The position numbers and the translations under genes are program-made. A stretch of 25,668 nucleotides of DNA, from NCBI GenBank assembly GCA_964639255.1, contig CAZXDP010000039.1:1-25668 (forward strand), given 5' to 3'. This document shows positions 16,458 to 23,860 of the stretch, in pieces (positions within the stretch are counted from its first letter, which is position 1; every line of letters begins with the position of its first letter). The notes beneath the pieces are model-generated. The model did not search any database. It saw only the letters and a list, made by a program, of their open reading frames with translations, and was not told the origin of the DNA. Origin of the DNA: NZQO01 sp964639255. Lineage in GTDB: Bacteria; Bacteroidota; Bacteroidia; Flavobacteriales; Flavobacteriaceae.

Positions 16458-17225
16458 CTATCTAAGACTTTCACCGCCATCTACTTTGAGTACGGTTCCA
16501 TTAATCCAAGCGGCTTCGGGAGTACATAAAAGCGCCACCGCGTTGCCGATGTCGCTAGGGATGGTACATCTACCCAGCGGATTCCGTTGTTCGGCCTGTT
16601 TTAGCAATAGTTCGCTATTGGGAATTGCCCGTAACGATTGAGTGTTGGTGGTTCCCGCTTGTATGCAATTGGTTCGAACTCCCAATGGGCCCCAGGCGAC
16701 TGCCATTTGCCGCATAAGCGACTCTAAGGCGCTCTTGGCCATAGAAACAGCACCGTAACTGGGCCAGACACGAGCATTCCCTTCACTGGTAAAAGCGATG
16801 TTTCGGGCATCGGCCGAGAATAATTTGGCTTGTACAAGGTCTTTTGTCCAAGCATACCAACAGGTGGCCATGGCCTGTACCGTTAACAACAAATCCTCCT
16901 CGGTAAGTGTCGTATATGTCTCTCCTTGTAATGGTTTTACGTTTCCCTTGGCGATACTATGTACCAATACACCTACCTGCGACGGGGAAAATTCTTTTAG
17001 CACTTCGCGACGGGTTACCGCTTTTAGCGCGTCTTTATTAAAAGTACATATAGTGATGTCATACTTTTTCAAATGGGAAATTTTTTCCTGAAACTGTCTT
17101 ACATCACTTCTTCTATCGCGATGCACAATACATAGGTTAAAACCTTTAGATGCCAGTTTCGAGGCGGTTGCCAGGCCTAGGCCGCTGCTACCTCCCAAAA
17201 TGATTGCCCATTTACCTATATCCAT
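16458..17225 (-). CDS. SDR family enoyl-ACP reductase, FabL-like
   Basis: 255 residues, a full single-domain short-chain dehydrogenase. The cofactor loop is GGSSGLG (11-17). The active site is Y157-(x6)-K164 in SYGAVSMAKSALES, the spacing found in enoyl-ACP reductases FabI and FabL, not the YxxxK of ketoreductases. The classical glycine motif together with the C-terminal pattern (NPLGRC, INGTVLKVDGGESL) points to FabL, the second enoyl reductase of Bacillus, rather than FabI. It would complete the reduction of the acyl chain using NAD(P)H. Twelve bases after the polyketide synthase stop. A ketoreductase role cannot be excluded, but the tyrosine-lysine spacing argues against it. Confidence 0.82.
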   Translation of the reverse strand: MDIGKWAIILGGSSGLGLATASKLASKGFNLCIVHRDRRSDVRQFQEKISHLKKYDITICTFNKDALKAVTRREVLKEFSPSQVGVLVHSIAKGNVKPLQGETYTTLTEEDLLLTVQAMATCWYAWTKDLVQAKLFSADARNIAFTSEGNARVWPSYGAVSMAKSALESLMRQMAVAWGPLGVRTNCIQAGTTNTQSLRAIPNSELLLKQAEQRNPLGRCTIPSDIGNAVALLCTPEAAWINGTVLKVDGGESLR

Positions 17226-17237
17226 ACCATACTCAGT

Positions 17238-18290
17238 TTAAAATTCGAGCAATATGCGTTGTGCTGAAAAACCAGGGCCAAAGCTCAGCATAAGGCCCAA
17301 CTCTCCCGGTAAGGTTTCCTTTTCCAAAAACCTTTCTAACACGTAAAGCACAGTAGCACTACTCATATTTCCATATTTTCTCAAAACCTCCTTCGTGTCT
17401 TCAATATTCTTGCCCATACCATCGAAAAGCGTTTCTACAGTAGCCACTATTTTTTTTCCTCCGGGATGGAAGATAAGATGCGCCAGCTGATCTAGGTCCT
17501 TACCATTTCGCTCTAAAAAAGGTTCTATGATATTAGGAAAATGGTCGGCTATTTTTTGTGGCACCTCCTTGTCCAATACCATTTGCAAACCTGTATTTAC
17601 AAGCTGAAACCCCATCATATGCGTCGCGTCATAAAAGTGATACATGGCTTCATCCAAAAGAATGGGCCCTTCGCTATCTTCTTCTGAAGAAAGCAGCACA
17701 CAGGCCGCCCCATCACCAAAAATGGCGGCACTCACGATATTTGCCATTGAGTAATCTTCTAATTGAAAGGTTGCAGTGGGCGATTCGAGGGCAACGACCG
17801 CGGCGCGTTTCCCCGGATTGGCTCTTAGAAAGTTTGCGGCATAGATCATCCCGGAAATTCCAGCTGCGCAGCCCATTTCGGTCACGGGAAGCCGAACAAC
17901 ATCTTTTCGTAATTTGAGATCGTTTATTAGATAAGCATCTACAGAGGGAATCATGATTCCCGTACAACTTACGGTAATGATAAAATCTATATCGCTAGGC
18001 TGCCATTTAGCCTTTTCAAGAGCCTTTAGTAATACCTGTCGCCCCAATTTCCTCACTTCACGACTGTAGATGGCATTGCGTTCTTCAAAAGAGGAATTCA
18101 GAAAAACGTCTGGAGCGTCCATTATGGAATAGCGTCTATCAACTCCGGCATTTTCAAACAGCTTGAGTACTTTGCGTTGAAAGCGCCTATCCTGGCCCGA
18201 CACCCAGTTTTCAACAAAGGGTATGATTTCGGAGGTGTTTCTAGAAAACTCCGGAAGTTGCTTGGCAACAGTTGTAATTGTTATTGGCAT
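17238..18290 (-). CDS. Type III polyketide synthase (chalcone/stilbene synthase family)
   Basis: 350 residues, the normal size of bacterial type III synthases. The catalytic triad is complete: C141 in EMGCAAGISGM, H275 in LIFHPGGKKIV and N308 in YGNMSSATV. The C-terminal SFGPGFSAQ matches the GFGPG signature. Such homodimers load an acyl starter, extend it with malonyl-CoA without ACP, and cyclise it to resorcinols, pyrones or similar rings. With an acyl-building set encoded downstream, a long-chain acyl starter and an alkylresorcinol or alkylpyrone product are likely; the starter and the folding mode cannot be read here. The gene lies 21 bases after the methyltransferase stop and 12 before the enoyl reductase. 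Confidence 0.95.
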   Translation of the reverse strand: MPITITTVAKQLPEFSRNTSEIIPFVENWVSGQDRRFQRKVLKLFENAGVDRRYSIMDAPDVFLNSSFEERNAIYSREVRKLGRQVLLKALEKAKWQPSDIDFIITVSCTGIMIPSVDAYLINDLKLRKDVVRLPVTEMGCAAGISGMIYAANFLRANPGKRAAVVALESPTATFQLEDYSMANIVSAAIFGDGAACVLLSSEEDSEGPILLDEAMYHFYDATHMMGFQLVNTGLQMVLDKEVPQKIADHFPNIIEPFLERNGKDLDQLAHLIFHPGGKKIVATVETLFDGMGKNIEDTKEVLRKYGNMSSATVLYVLERFLEKETLPGELGLMLSFGPGFSAQRILLEF

Positions 18291-18311
18291 AATTCTATGT
18301 CGCTATTTCAT

Positions 18312-19037
18312 TCAATTTCTTTCAAGATCGTGCATCAAAAGCCATTGGTATCGGAATGCCCATTTCCATTTAATGGAATACTTGTGGTACGTTATCTGCT
18401 TGCAAAATTGAACCAATTCGTCTCTTTTAAAACCCCGCGCCACCGAAACAAGTCCGTCGTGCCGTGCCGTTTCTGTTTTTAAAAATAGGGCCGCAAACCA
18501 TCGAAAAAGGCTAAAGGCCCACCAACTTCGGTGCAAATCGTTAACTACTACCCCAAGGGTTGTTTGCGGTATCAATCTATTGAGCAAATCCACGATGCGA
18601 TGATTAGGGAAATGGTGCAAAAACAAGGTGCACAATGCGATATCGCAGGCTGGAATAGCTACTTCTGAAAATACATCAAATTCTTGAAAGGTAATGTTTT
18701 GATACTCAGAGCTACGTTTTCGGGCTTCTTTCAAAATATGGCTGTTTCCATCTATTCCTATTAATTGGAAAAGATATCCTTTACGCATTGCATAATCGGC
18801 GCACTTCCGAAGCATCTCTCCATCGCCACAGCCCAGATCGAGAATAGTAATTGTTCGTTGGGCACTAGTTTTTCGCAACAGTTCCTCGATTCCCTGCAAT
18901 GTAACTCGGGTACCACCTAAGAAATGGTTTACCGTTTTCAAGTCGTACAGAAGTTGTTTCATTTCTGGCCCTTGCAGGTCGAAACCGTCCATAATTTCTA
19001 CTTCTTTTGAGCGATATTTTGAAGCGAATCGTACCAT
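18312..19037 (-). CDS. Class I SAM-dependent methyltransferase of the PKS operon
   Basis: 241 residues from ATG 19037, whose first base is the last base of the oxidoreductase stop (TAATG), a coupled junction. SAM-binding motif I is ILDLGCGDGEML (glycines around 69-73), followed by LIGIDGNSHIL (motif II acidic residue). The N-terminal segment, DLKTVNHFLGGTRVTL, resembles the entry helix of methyltransferases encoded beside bacterial type III synthases. In Streptomyces griseus, the srs pathway pairs a type III synthase with a methyltransferase and a flavoprotein; the same trio is seen here. It probably methylates a ring hydroxyl or carbon of the polyketide, which is inference from context. Confidence 0.87.
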   Translation of the reverse strand: MVRFASKYRSKEVEIMDGFDLQGPEMKQLLYDLKTVNHFLGGTRVTLQGIEELLRKTSAQRTITILDLGCGDGEMLRKCADYAMRKGYLFQLIGIDGNSHILKEARKRSSEYQNITFQEFDVFSEVAIPACDIALCTLFLHHFPNHRIVDLLNRLIPQTTLGVVVNDLHRSWWAFSLFRWFAALFLKTETARHDGLVSVARGFKRDELVQFCKQITYHKYSIKWKWAFRYQWLLMHDLERN

Positions 19038-20161
19038 TATGCGATTGCTTTACCGTGGGTTTGGGCGATTATCCTCGGCAAAAGTGACGGTACACGTTCT
19101 AGGGTTCTTAGCGCATATTGGGTGGCCGTTTCATTCAGCAATACTTTTTGAAGAATTGCCCCCGTTCGCATCCTACTTGAAAAAACCTTACGCCACGCTT
19201 TTCGGTAGGCTTTCTCAAGATGCGAGCGCGACCGCCCGGCCGCTTTATTGTCCAAATAACATTGCGAAAATAGCTGGGCGCCACGAATAGCCATTGCCAT
19301 ACCATTACCGCACAGCGGATGGATAAGGCCAGCGCTATCGCCAATCATAAATATGTGGTCTTTAACACTTTCTTTCTTTTGAAAGGAAATCTGACTTATG
19401 GTTTCTCGTTTTTCAAACAAAAGCTCAGCACGATCGAAAAAGCGCTTTAGGTGAATATTCTTGCTAAGTACTTGCTGTTCGAGAAGGGCGATGTCCTTTA
19501 TCTTACGAAAAACTTCTAGACGGACCATGTAGCAAACATTTACCGAGCCGGTTTCGGTTTTTGAAAGTCCGCAATAGCCTCCATCGAACGTGTGGAGGGC
19601 TACTAAATCGTCGGGGAAATCGGCATTGTAATGGGCCTTTACCGCGAGCCAGGGTGCTGGTCGTTCCATAAATGATCTATTCAGCATCTTGTCGAGATTG
19701 CTACGCTTGCCGTGCGCACCGACTACGTAAGGGGCTGTATAGCGATTGCCGCATATAGTACTTATGTAAAAGTTTTCCTTATTGAATTCAATTTTGGCAA
19801 CTGCTTTATGAAGAATATCGCACGTTTCTTGGGCCTTTTCAAACAAGATACGATCAAAAGCATATCGACTCAAGCCAAATCCGCCTAGAGGCAAGTTCCC
19901 TTGAACCAATCCTCCTTCTTTAGTGCTTATGCTAAGGCGGTCGATCTTCTTCGCACCAAAGTTAAAGGGGTCGATCCCCAAAGAATTGAGATATGGGATT
20001 ACTTCGTTGGAAACATACTCACCGCAGACCTTATGGTTTGGATACTCATTTTTTTCCAACAGTAGGACGCGTATGCCTTGCTGTGATAGGTGTATAGCAC
20101 TGCTTAGGCCGGCGAGCCCCCCTCCTACTATAATAACGTCATATTCCTTTTTTTGAGGCAT
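19037..20161 (-). CDS. FAD-dependent oxidoreductase/monooxygenase of the PKS operon
   Basis: 374 residues from ATG 20161; first gene of the biosynthetic operon. The N-terminal FAD fold shows VIIVGGGLAGLSSA (glycines 13-18) and LLLEKNEYPNHKVCGEYV, and the second FAD motif is FMIGDSAGLIHPLCGNGM (G274, D275). This order is that of the group A flavin monooxygenase / geranylgeranyl reductase superfamily. It would hydroxylate the aromatic ring, opening the way to a quinone, or reduce double bonds in the acyl chain; the two roles cannot be told apart from sequence alone. No signal peptide; cytoplasmic. An ompA-side terminator lies just upstream, so the operon probably begins between 20162 and 20188. 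Confidence 0.88.
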   Translation of the reverse strand: MPQKKEYDVIIVGGGLAGLSSAIHLSQQGIRVLLLEKNEYPNHKVCGEYVSNEVIPYLNSLGIDPFNFGAKKIDRLSISTKEGGLVQGNLPLGGFGLSRYAFDRILFEKAQETCDILHKAVAKIEFNKENFYISTICGNRYTAPYVVGAHGKRSNLDKMLNRSFMERPAPWLAVKAHYNADFPDDLVALHTFDGGYCGLSKTETGSVNVCYMVRLEVFRKIKDIALLEQQVLSKNIHLKRFFDRAELLFEKRETISQISFQKKESVKDHIFMIGDSAGLIHPLCGNGMAMAIRGAQLFSQCYLDNKAAGRSRSHLEKAYRKAWRKVFSSRMRTGAILQKVLLNETATQYALRTLERVPSLLPRIIAQTHGKAIA

Positions 20162-20187
20162 TGGTTAAAGTTCGGATAAATTAGGCA

Positions 20188-20226
20188 CAAAAAAAATCCT
20201 GCATCGAAATGTTTTGATGCAGGATT
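20188..20226 (-). terminator. Intrinsic terminator of the lipocalin-ompA operon
   Basis: ATCCTGCATC (20196-20205) pairs with GATGCAGGAT (20216-20225), extended by A/T pairs into the loop; on the minus strand an eight-T run follows. It lies 24 bases after the OmpA-family stop and 27 bases before the first gene of the polyketide operon, setting the operon boundary. Confidence 0.9.
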
Positions 20227-20249
20227 GTAATTACTAAGTTTAGGCGCTA

Positions 20250-20963
20250 TTAATTTCCACCCTGGGCTTCCTGTTCGGCCTCACGAATCATCTGCTCATT
20301 GGGTACAATGGCGACATTAACGCGGCGATTCTTGGCCCTGCCTTCGGCAGTACTATTGTCTGCCACAGGACTCTGTTCGCCATACCAATTGGTTGTAAAG
20401 CGACCGGAACTAAGGCCCTTATCTTGTGTGAAATAGTTTGTAACAGCTTGTGCCCGCTGTTTGGAAAGGGTCATATTGTATTCATCTGATCCCGTACTGT
20501 CTGTATGACCCACTACTAGCACATCAGTATCTGGGTACTCTCGAAGCACTCCAGCGAGTTTATCTAGCGTTTGCTGGGAAGCCTGGTTGATATTGTATTT
20601 ATTGGTATCGAAATAGACACCGCTGTTTTCATCGAACGTCACTACAATACCGTCGTCTACACGTTCTACCTGTGCCCCAGGTATCTCCTGTTCGATTTTT
20701 TGAGCTTGCTTGTCCATTTTATTTCCTATGATAGCTCCAGTGGCTCCACCAACAACACCACCAATAACGGCACCAATTTCACCATTGCCGCCCTTACCAA
20801 CATTGTTGCCTAAGATAGCTCCAATTATAGCGCCACCTGTGGCCCCTATTACGGCTCCTTTTTGGCTCTTGTTGGCATTTTGTACGGCATCACAGCTGCC
20901 TAAGGAGGCAACAAAAGTAATGGCTAATGCAAAAATCGATACTTGTTTTAGTGTGTTTTTCAT
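20250..20963 (-). CDS. OmpA family lipoprotein with glycine zipper
   Basis: 237 residues. A lipoprotein signal ends SLGSC (C24). Residues about 36-82 form a glycine-rich zipper (GAVIGATGGAIIGAILG and a second similar run) thought to insert in membranes. The C-terminal OmpA domain (about 110-225) has the peptidoglycan-binding pattern GHTDSTGSDEYNMTLSKQRA and GRAKNRRVNV, where Asp and Arg contact diaminopimelate. It would anchor the outer membrane to the cell wall. Its ATG overlaps the stop of the lipocalin-like gene (ATGA), so the two are one operon. The terminator at 20188-20226 follows. Confidence 0.92.
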   Translation of the reverse strand: MKNTLKQVSIFALAITFVASLGSCDAVQNANKSQKGAVIGATGGAIIGAILGNNVGKGGNGEIGAVIGGVVGGATGAIIGNKMDKQAQKIEQEIPGAQVERVDDGIVVTFDENSGVYFDTNKYNINQASQQTLDKLAGVLREYPDTDVLVVGHTDSTGSDEYNMTLSKQRAQAVTNYFTQDKGLSSGRFTTNWYGEQSPVADNSTAEGRAKNRRVNVAIVPNEQMIREAEQEAQGGN

Positions 20964-21442
20964 TGTTCGTTAATTTTTGTAAAGTTCATATTGATTTGGA
21001 AGGGACTTCCATTTAGGTCCACAGTTTGCTCCCAACGCATCGAATTATCGTTTAATTGCGATAGGCGCAGGCGAAATCCAACATCATTTTCAGACTTTCC
21101 GCGCTCGTTCGTAGGTTTTAGGAGAAAATCATATAATCCCGTGGTTGGATCAATCTCCTGTATCGTAAAAATGAAGTTTCGTTCTCCTGTAGGGCAATTG
21201 GGATCGTTGATAGTATAATTCCCGGTATTGTTGTTGGGAATGAAGCGCCAAGTACTACCCTCAAAGCACTCTTTCGAGGTATCGTTGAGCAAGCTTACAT
21301 TAAACGTTCCAGATTCACTATATGTGATATTGGAAAGTTCCCAATAGCCTTTGATTATTTTTCTTGATTCCTGAACCGTTTTTGGCGTGCCACAAGAGAA
21401 AAATGCGGCCGCCAAAACAGTTAGTATGATGAGTTTCTTCAT
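20960..21442 (-). CDS. Lipocalin-like lipoprotein
   Basis: 160 residues with a lipoprotein signal ending FFSC (C17). The mature protein begins IIKGYWELSNITY, the opening strand (G-x-W) of Bacteroidota lipocalin-like domains, and continues with regularly spaced beta strands such as STWRFIPNNNTGNYTIN and SMRWEQTVDL. It probably binds a small hydrophobic ligand or stabilises the envelope; no ligand can be named. Two cysteines in the barrel (in KECFEG and DPNCPTG) may form a disulfide. Four-base overlap with the ompA-family gene. Confidence 0.82.
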   Translation of the reverse strand: MKKLIILTVLAAAFFSCGTPKTVQESRKIIKGYWELSNITYSESGTFNVSLLNDTSKECFEGSTWRFIPNNNTGNYTINDPNCPTGERNFIFTIQEIDPTTGLYDFLLKPTNERGKSENDVGFRLRLSQLNDNSMRWEQTVDLNGSPFQINMNFTKINEQ

Positions 21443-21474
21443 ACGTGGTGTGTTTAGTGTTTAATTAGTAATAT

Positions 21475-21636
21475 TTATCTTCTGAAAAGTCTGGATAGCA
21501 AAGAAAGTACAAGAAGTACTAAGAATATCCAGAAAATGATCATTGCGATATCGGTTGCACCTTCGGCGATGCCTCCAAATCCAAAAATTGCAGCAATGAT
21601 TGCAATAACAAGAAAGATAATAATCCAGCGTACCAT
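21475..21636 (-). CDS. DUF1328 small membrane protein (YtjA-like), 53 aa
   Basis: A short gene from ATG 21636 to TAA 21475. The protein opens MVRWIIIFLVIAIIAAIFGF and continues with GGIAEGATDIAMIIFW, the recognised pattern of DUF1328: a membrane helix, a GFGGIA turn and a second helix, ending in RLFRR. Such proteins sit in the inner membrane and have no established role, though relatives often appear with stress-induced genes. A TTG...TACCTTAG pair upstream on the minus strand (about 21650-21690) could be its promoter. Precedes the lipocalin gene by 32 bases. Confidence 0.85.
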   Translation of the reverse strand: MVRWIIIFLVIAIIAAIFGFGGIAEGATDIAMIIFWIFLVLLVLSLLSRLFRR

Positions 21637-21735
21637 AATTTTATCGGTTTTAATGATTAGTATATCACTAAGGTACGCAACTAATATTCTCGCAAAAGAA
21701 TGTTTATCTAATATTTAACAACAAGTGTTAAGGGT

Positions 21736-23739
21736 TTAATAAGCTAGCAATTCGCTCAAAACCTGCTTGAAACGCTGTCTAGGAAGGTATTGCTGTTCTA
21801 ATTGCGGCGCAAAGGGAATAGGCGTTTCTAAGCTGGCCACTCTCCTCACCGGGGCGTCCAACTGCTCAAAGCAATGTTCAGAAATTAGCGCTGATATGTC
21901 TGAGGCAATCCCACCAAATAGCGAGTCCTCCTGAAGAATAATCACTTTGCCCGTTTTTCGTACCGAAGCGAAAATAGCCTCTACATCTAAGGGCGCTAGG
22001 GTCCTTAAATCTATCAAGTCGACCGAGGCTTCCATATCATCCAAGGTTTCCAATGCCCAGTGCACACCAGCTCCATAGGTAACGACCGTAAGTTCCTCAC
22101 CTTCCCGAAGCAGTACAGCTTTTCCTATGGGTATTGTATAATAATCTGTAGGCACTTCTTGTCGAATGCTTCTATAGAGCGCCTTATGCTCAAAGAAAAG
22201 TACGGGGTTGGGATCTTCAATGGCTGTAGCGAGCAACCCTTTGGCATCGTAGGGAAAAGCAGGATACACTACTTTTAAGCCCGGAGTATGGGTAAACCAA
22301 GCCTCGTTCGTTTGACTGTGGAAGGGCCCCGCGGCCACCCCCGCCCCACATGGCATCCTAATAACTACGTCGGCCTTTTCGTTCCAACGGTAATGGCTTT
22401 TGGCAAGGTAATTCACAATTGGGTTGAAGCCCGATGTAACGAAATCTGCAAACTGCATTTCCACCACGCTCTTGAATCCGTTGATGGAAAGTCCCATCGC
22501 AGCCGATACGATGGCAGATTCACAGATTGGGGTATTTCGCACCCGATCTCTACCAAAGGCATCTACGAAACCCTCGGTAATCTTAAAAACCCCACCATAC
22601 TCTGCGATATCTTGCCCCATGATCACTAAATTGTCGTGACGCTGCATGGCTTGTTTCAATCCTTGGGAAATGGCATCGATAAAACGAAGTTCTAATTTGT
22701 TTTCTGAAGGCTTAACTTCTTCATATACAAATTCTTTGTATACATCATTTAACTCATTTGTTTCATTAGCTTCAACAATCTCCTCGGAAAAGGCCATTTC
22801 CAGATGCTCGTTGATTTCTTGTAGCAGTTCTTTCTTGTACTGTTCCTCCATTTCCGCTGTAAGCAATTTCTCATTCCGAAGAAATTCAGCAAAATTTTCC
22901 AGAGGATCTTTTGCCGCCCATTCGTCCATAAGCGCCTGTGGAACATACTTTGTGCCACTAGCTTCCTCGTGGCCGCGCATCCTGAAGGTTTTGAACTCGA
23001 GCAACACCGGCCTTGGGTTCTCCCGCATATCGGCGACCAGAGCCCCTACTTTGGTGTACACTTCCAAGATATTATTGCCATCTATAACGTGGGCCTCCAT
23101 CCCATAGCCTATACCTCGATCTGCTAGATGCTCACATCGGTACTGCTCTGAAGTTGGGGTCGAGAGTCCGTAGCCATTATTTTCTATGCAAAATAGCACC
23201 GGTAACTGCCATACCGAAGCCACGTTGAGCGCTTCGTGAATATCGCCCTCACTCGTGCCTCCCTCTCCCGTAAAAACCGCACAAACCTGTTTGTTTTGTT
23301 TTAGGAGATTGCCAAGGGCAATTCCATCGGCCACTCCAAACTGCGGCCCTAAATGTGAAATCATGCCCACGATTTTAAACTCCTGCGTGCCAAAATGGAA
23401 ACTTCGGTCCCGGCCCTTGGTAAAACCGTTCGCCTTGCCTTGCCACTGCGAAAACAAGCGATACAAGGGAATATCTCGTACGGTAAACACCCCGAGGTTA
23501 CGGTGCATTGGCAAAATGTACTCTTCCTTATCTAGAACCGTGGCAATCCCTACAGAGATAGCCTCCTGACCCATCCCGCTAAACCATTTTGAAATTTTGC
23601 CCTGTCGTAATAAAATGAGCATTTTCTCTTCGATCATCCTAGGTTTCAGCATACTTCGGTACAGAGAAATCAAGGTAGTATCGTCCAGATTGCTTCGGTC
23701 GTAATCGAAATGAACAGAGGGAATGGTTTCAGAACTCAT
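21736..23739 (-). CDS. Fused alpha/beta E1 component of a 2-oxoacid dehydrogenase (branched-chain type)
   Basis: 667 residues. The alpha half (1 to about 335) carries the thiamine diphosphate motif starting TGEGGTSEGD (158-167) and closing with ENNGYGLS (N187, N188). The beta half (about 347-667) has MGQDIAEYGGVFKITEGF, VRNTPICESAIVSAAMG and LIDLRTLAPLD. The two subunits, separate in most bacteria, are joined as is common in Bacteroidota. It decarboxylates a 2-oxoacid, probably from Val, Leu or Ile, and passes the acyl group to E2 lipoyl; E2 and E3 are not here. This supplies branched primers for iso-fatty acids. The first motif is GEG instead of the usual GDG (E159), a mild change at the Mg site. 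Confidence 0.9.
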   Translation of the reverse strand: MSSETIPSVHFDYDRSNLDDTTLISLYRSMLKPRMIEEKMLILLRQGKISKWFSGMGQEAISVGIATVLDKEEYILPMHRNLGVFTVRDIPLYRLFSQWQGKANGFTKGRDRSFHFGTQEFKIVGMISHLGPQFGVADGIALGNLLKQNKQVCAVFTGEGGTSEGDIHEALNVASVWQLPVLFCIENNGYGLSTPTSEQYRCEHLADRGIGYGMEAHVIDGNNILEVYTKVGALVADMRENPRPVLLEFKTFRMRGHEEASGTKYVPQALMDEWAAKDPLENFAEFLRNEKLLTAEMEEQYKKELLQEINEHLEMAFSEEIVEANETNELNDVYKEFVYEEVKPSENKLELRFIDAISQGLKQAMQRHDNLVIMGQDIAEYGGVFKITEGFVDAFGRDRVRNTPICESAIVSAAMGLSINGFKSVVEMQFADFVTSGFNPIVNYLAKSHYRWNEKADVVIRMPCGAGVAAGPFHSQTNEAWFTHTPGLKVVYPAFPYDAKGLLATAIEDPNPVLFFEHKALYRSIRQEVPTDYYTIPIGKAVLLREGEELTVVTYGAGVHWALETLDDMEASVDLIDLRTLAPLDVEAIFASVRKTGKVIILQEDSLFGGIASDISALISEHCFEQLDAPVRRVASLETPIPFAPQLEQQYLPRQRFKQVLSELLAY

Positions 23740-23758
23740 GAGTGTAGATTAAGTACCC

Positions 23759-23766
23759 CAAATGTA
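23759..23766 (-). promoter_or_regulatory. -7 promoter box for the E1 gene
   Basis: The minus strand reads TACATTTG, an exact match to the Bacteroidota TAnnTTTG -7 box, 20 bases before the ATG at 23739. The only nearby TTG for a -33 element is 24 bases further up, slightly long. Confidence 0.5.
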
Positions 23767-23832
23767 GAAAAAAAGCCAATGAGCGCTATACAATCCTTTA
23801 TTTTTTTAATCGCTGAAACGTCAAGTATTTGG

Positions 23833-23840
23833 TATATTTG
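23833..23840 (+). promoter_or_regulatory. -7 promoter box for the oxygenase gene
   Basis: TATATTTG matches TAnnTTTG exactly and lies 20 bases before the ATG at 23861. No clear -33 TTG is seen at the ideal distance. Together with the box at 23759-23766 it makes a divergent promoter region of 121 bases. Confidence 0.55.
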
Positions 23841-23860
23841 CAGTTCGAAACATTACTGTA

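Noticed and set aside
17238..18290. FabH (KAS III) for the 350-residue synthase
   Set aside because: The GCAAG catalytic loop, HPGG histidine, GNMSSATV asparagine and C-terminal GPG motif fit the chalcone/stilbene synthase family much better than FabH.
14469..20161. Flexirubin or aryl polyene cluster
   Set aside because: Those clusters use several ketosynthases, a DarA/DarB pair or thioesterase, ammonia-lyase and acyltransferases; here there is one KAS-II-like enzyme and a type III synthase, so the product class should differ.
22646..23107. 153-codon plus-strand ORF opposite the E1 gene
   Set aside because: Serine-rich translation typical of the antisense of a coding gene; the E1 protein on the other strand is unambiguous.
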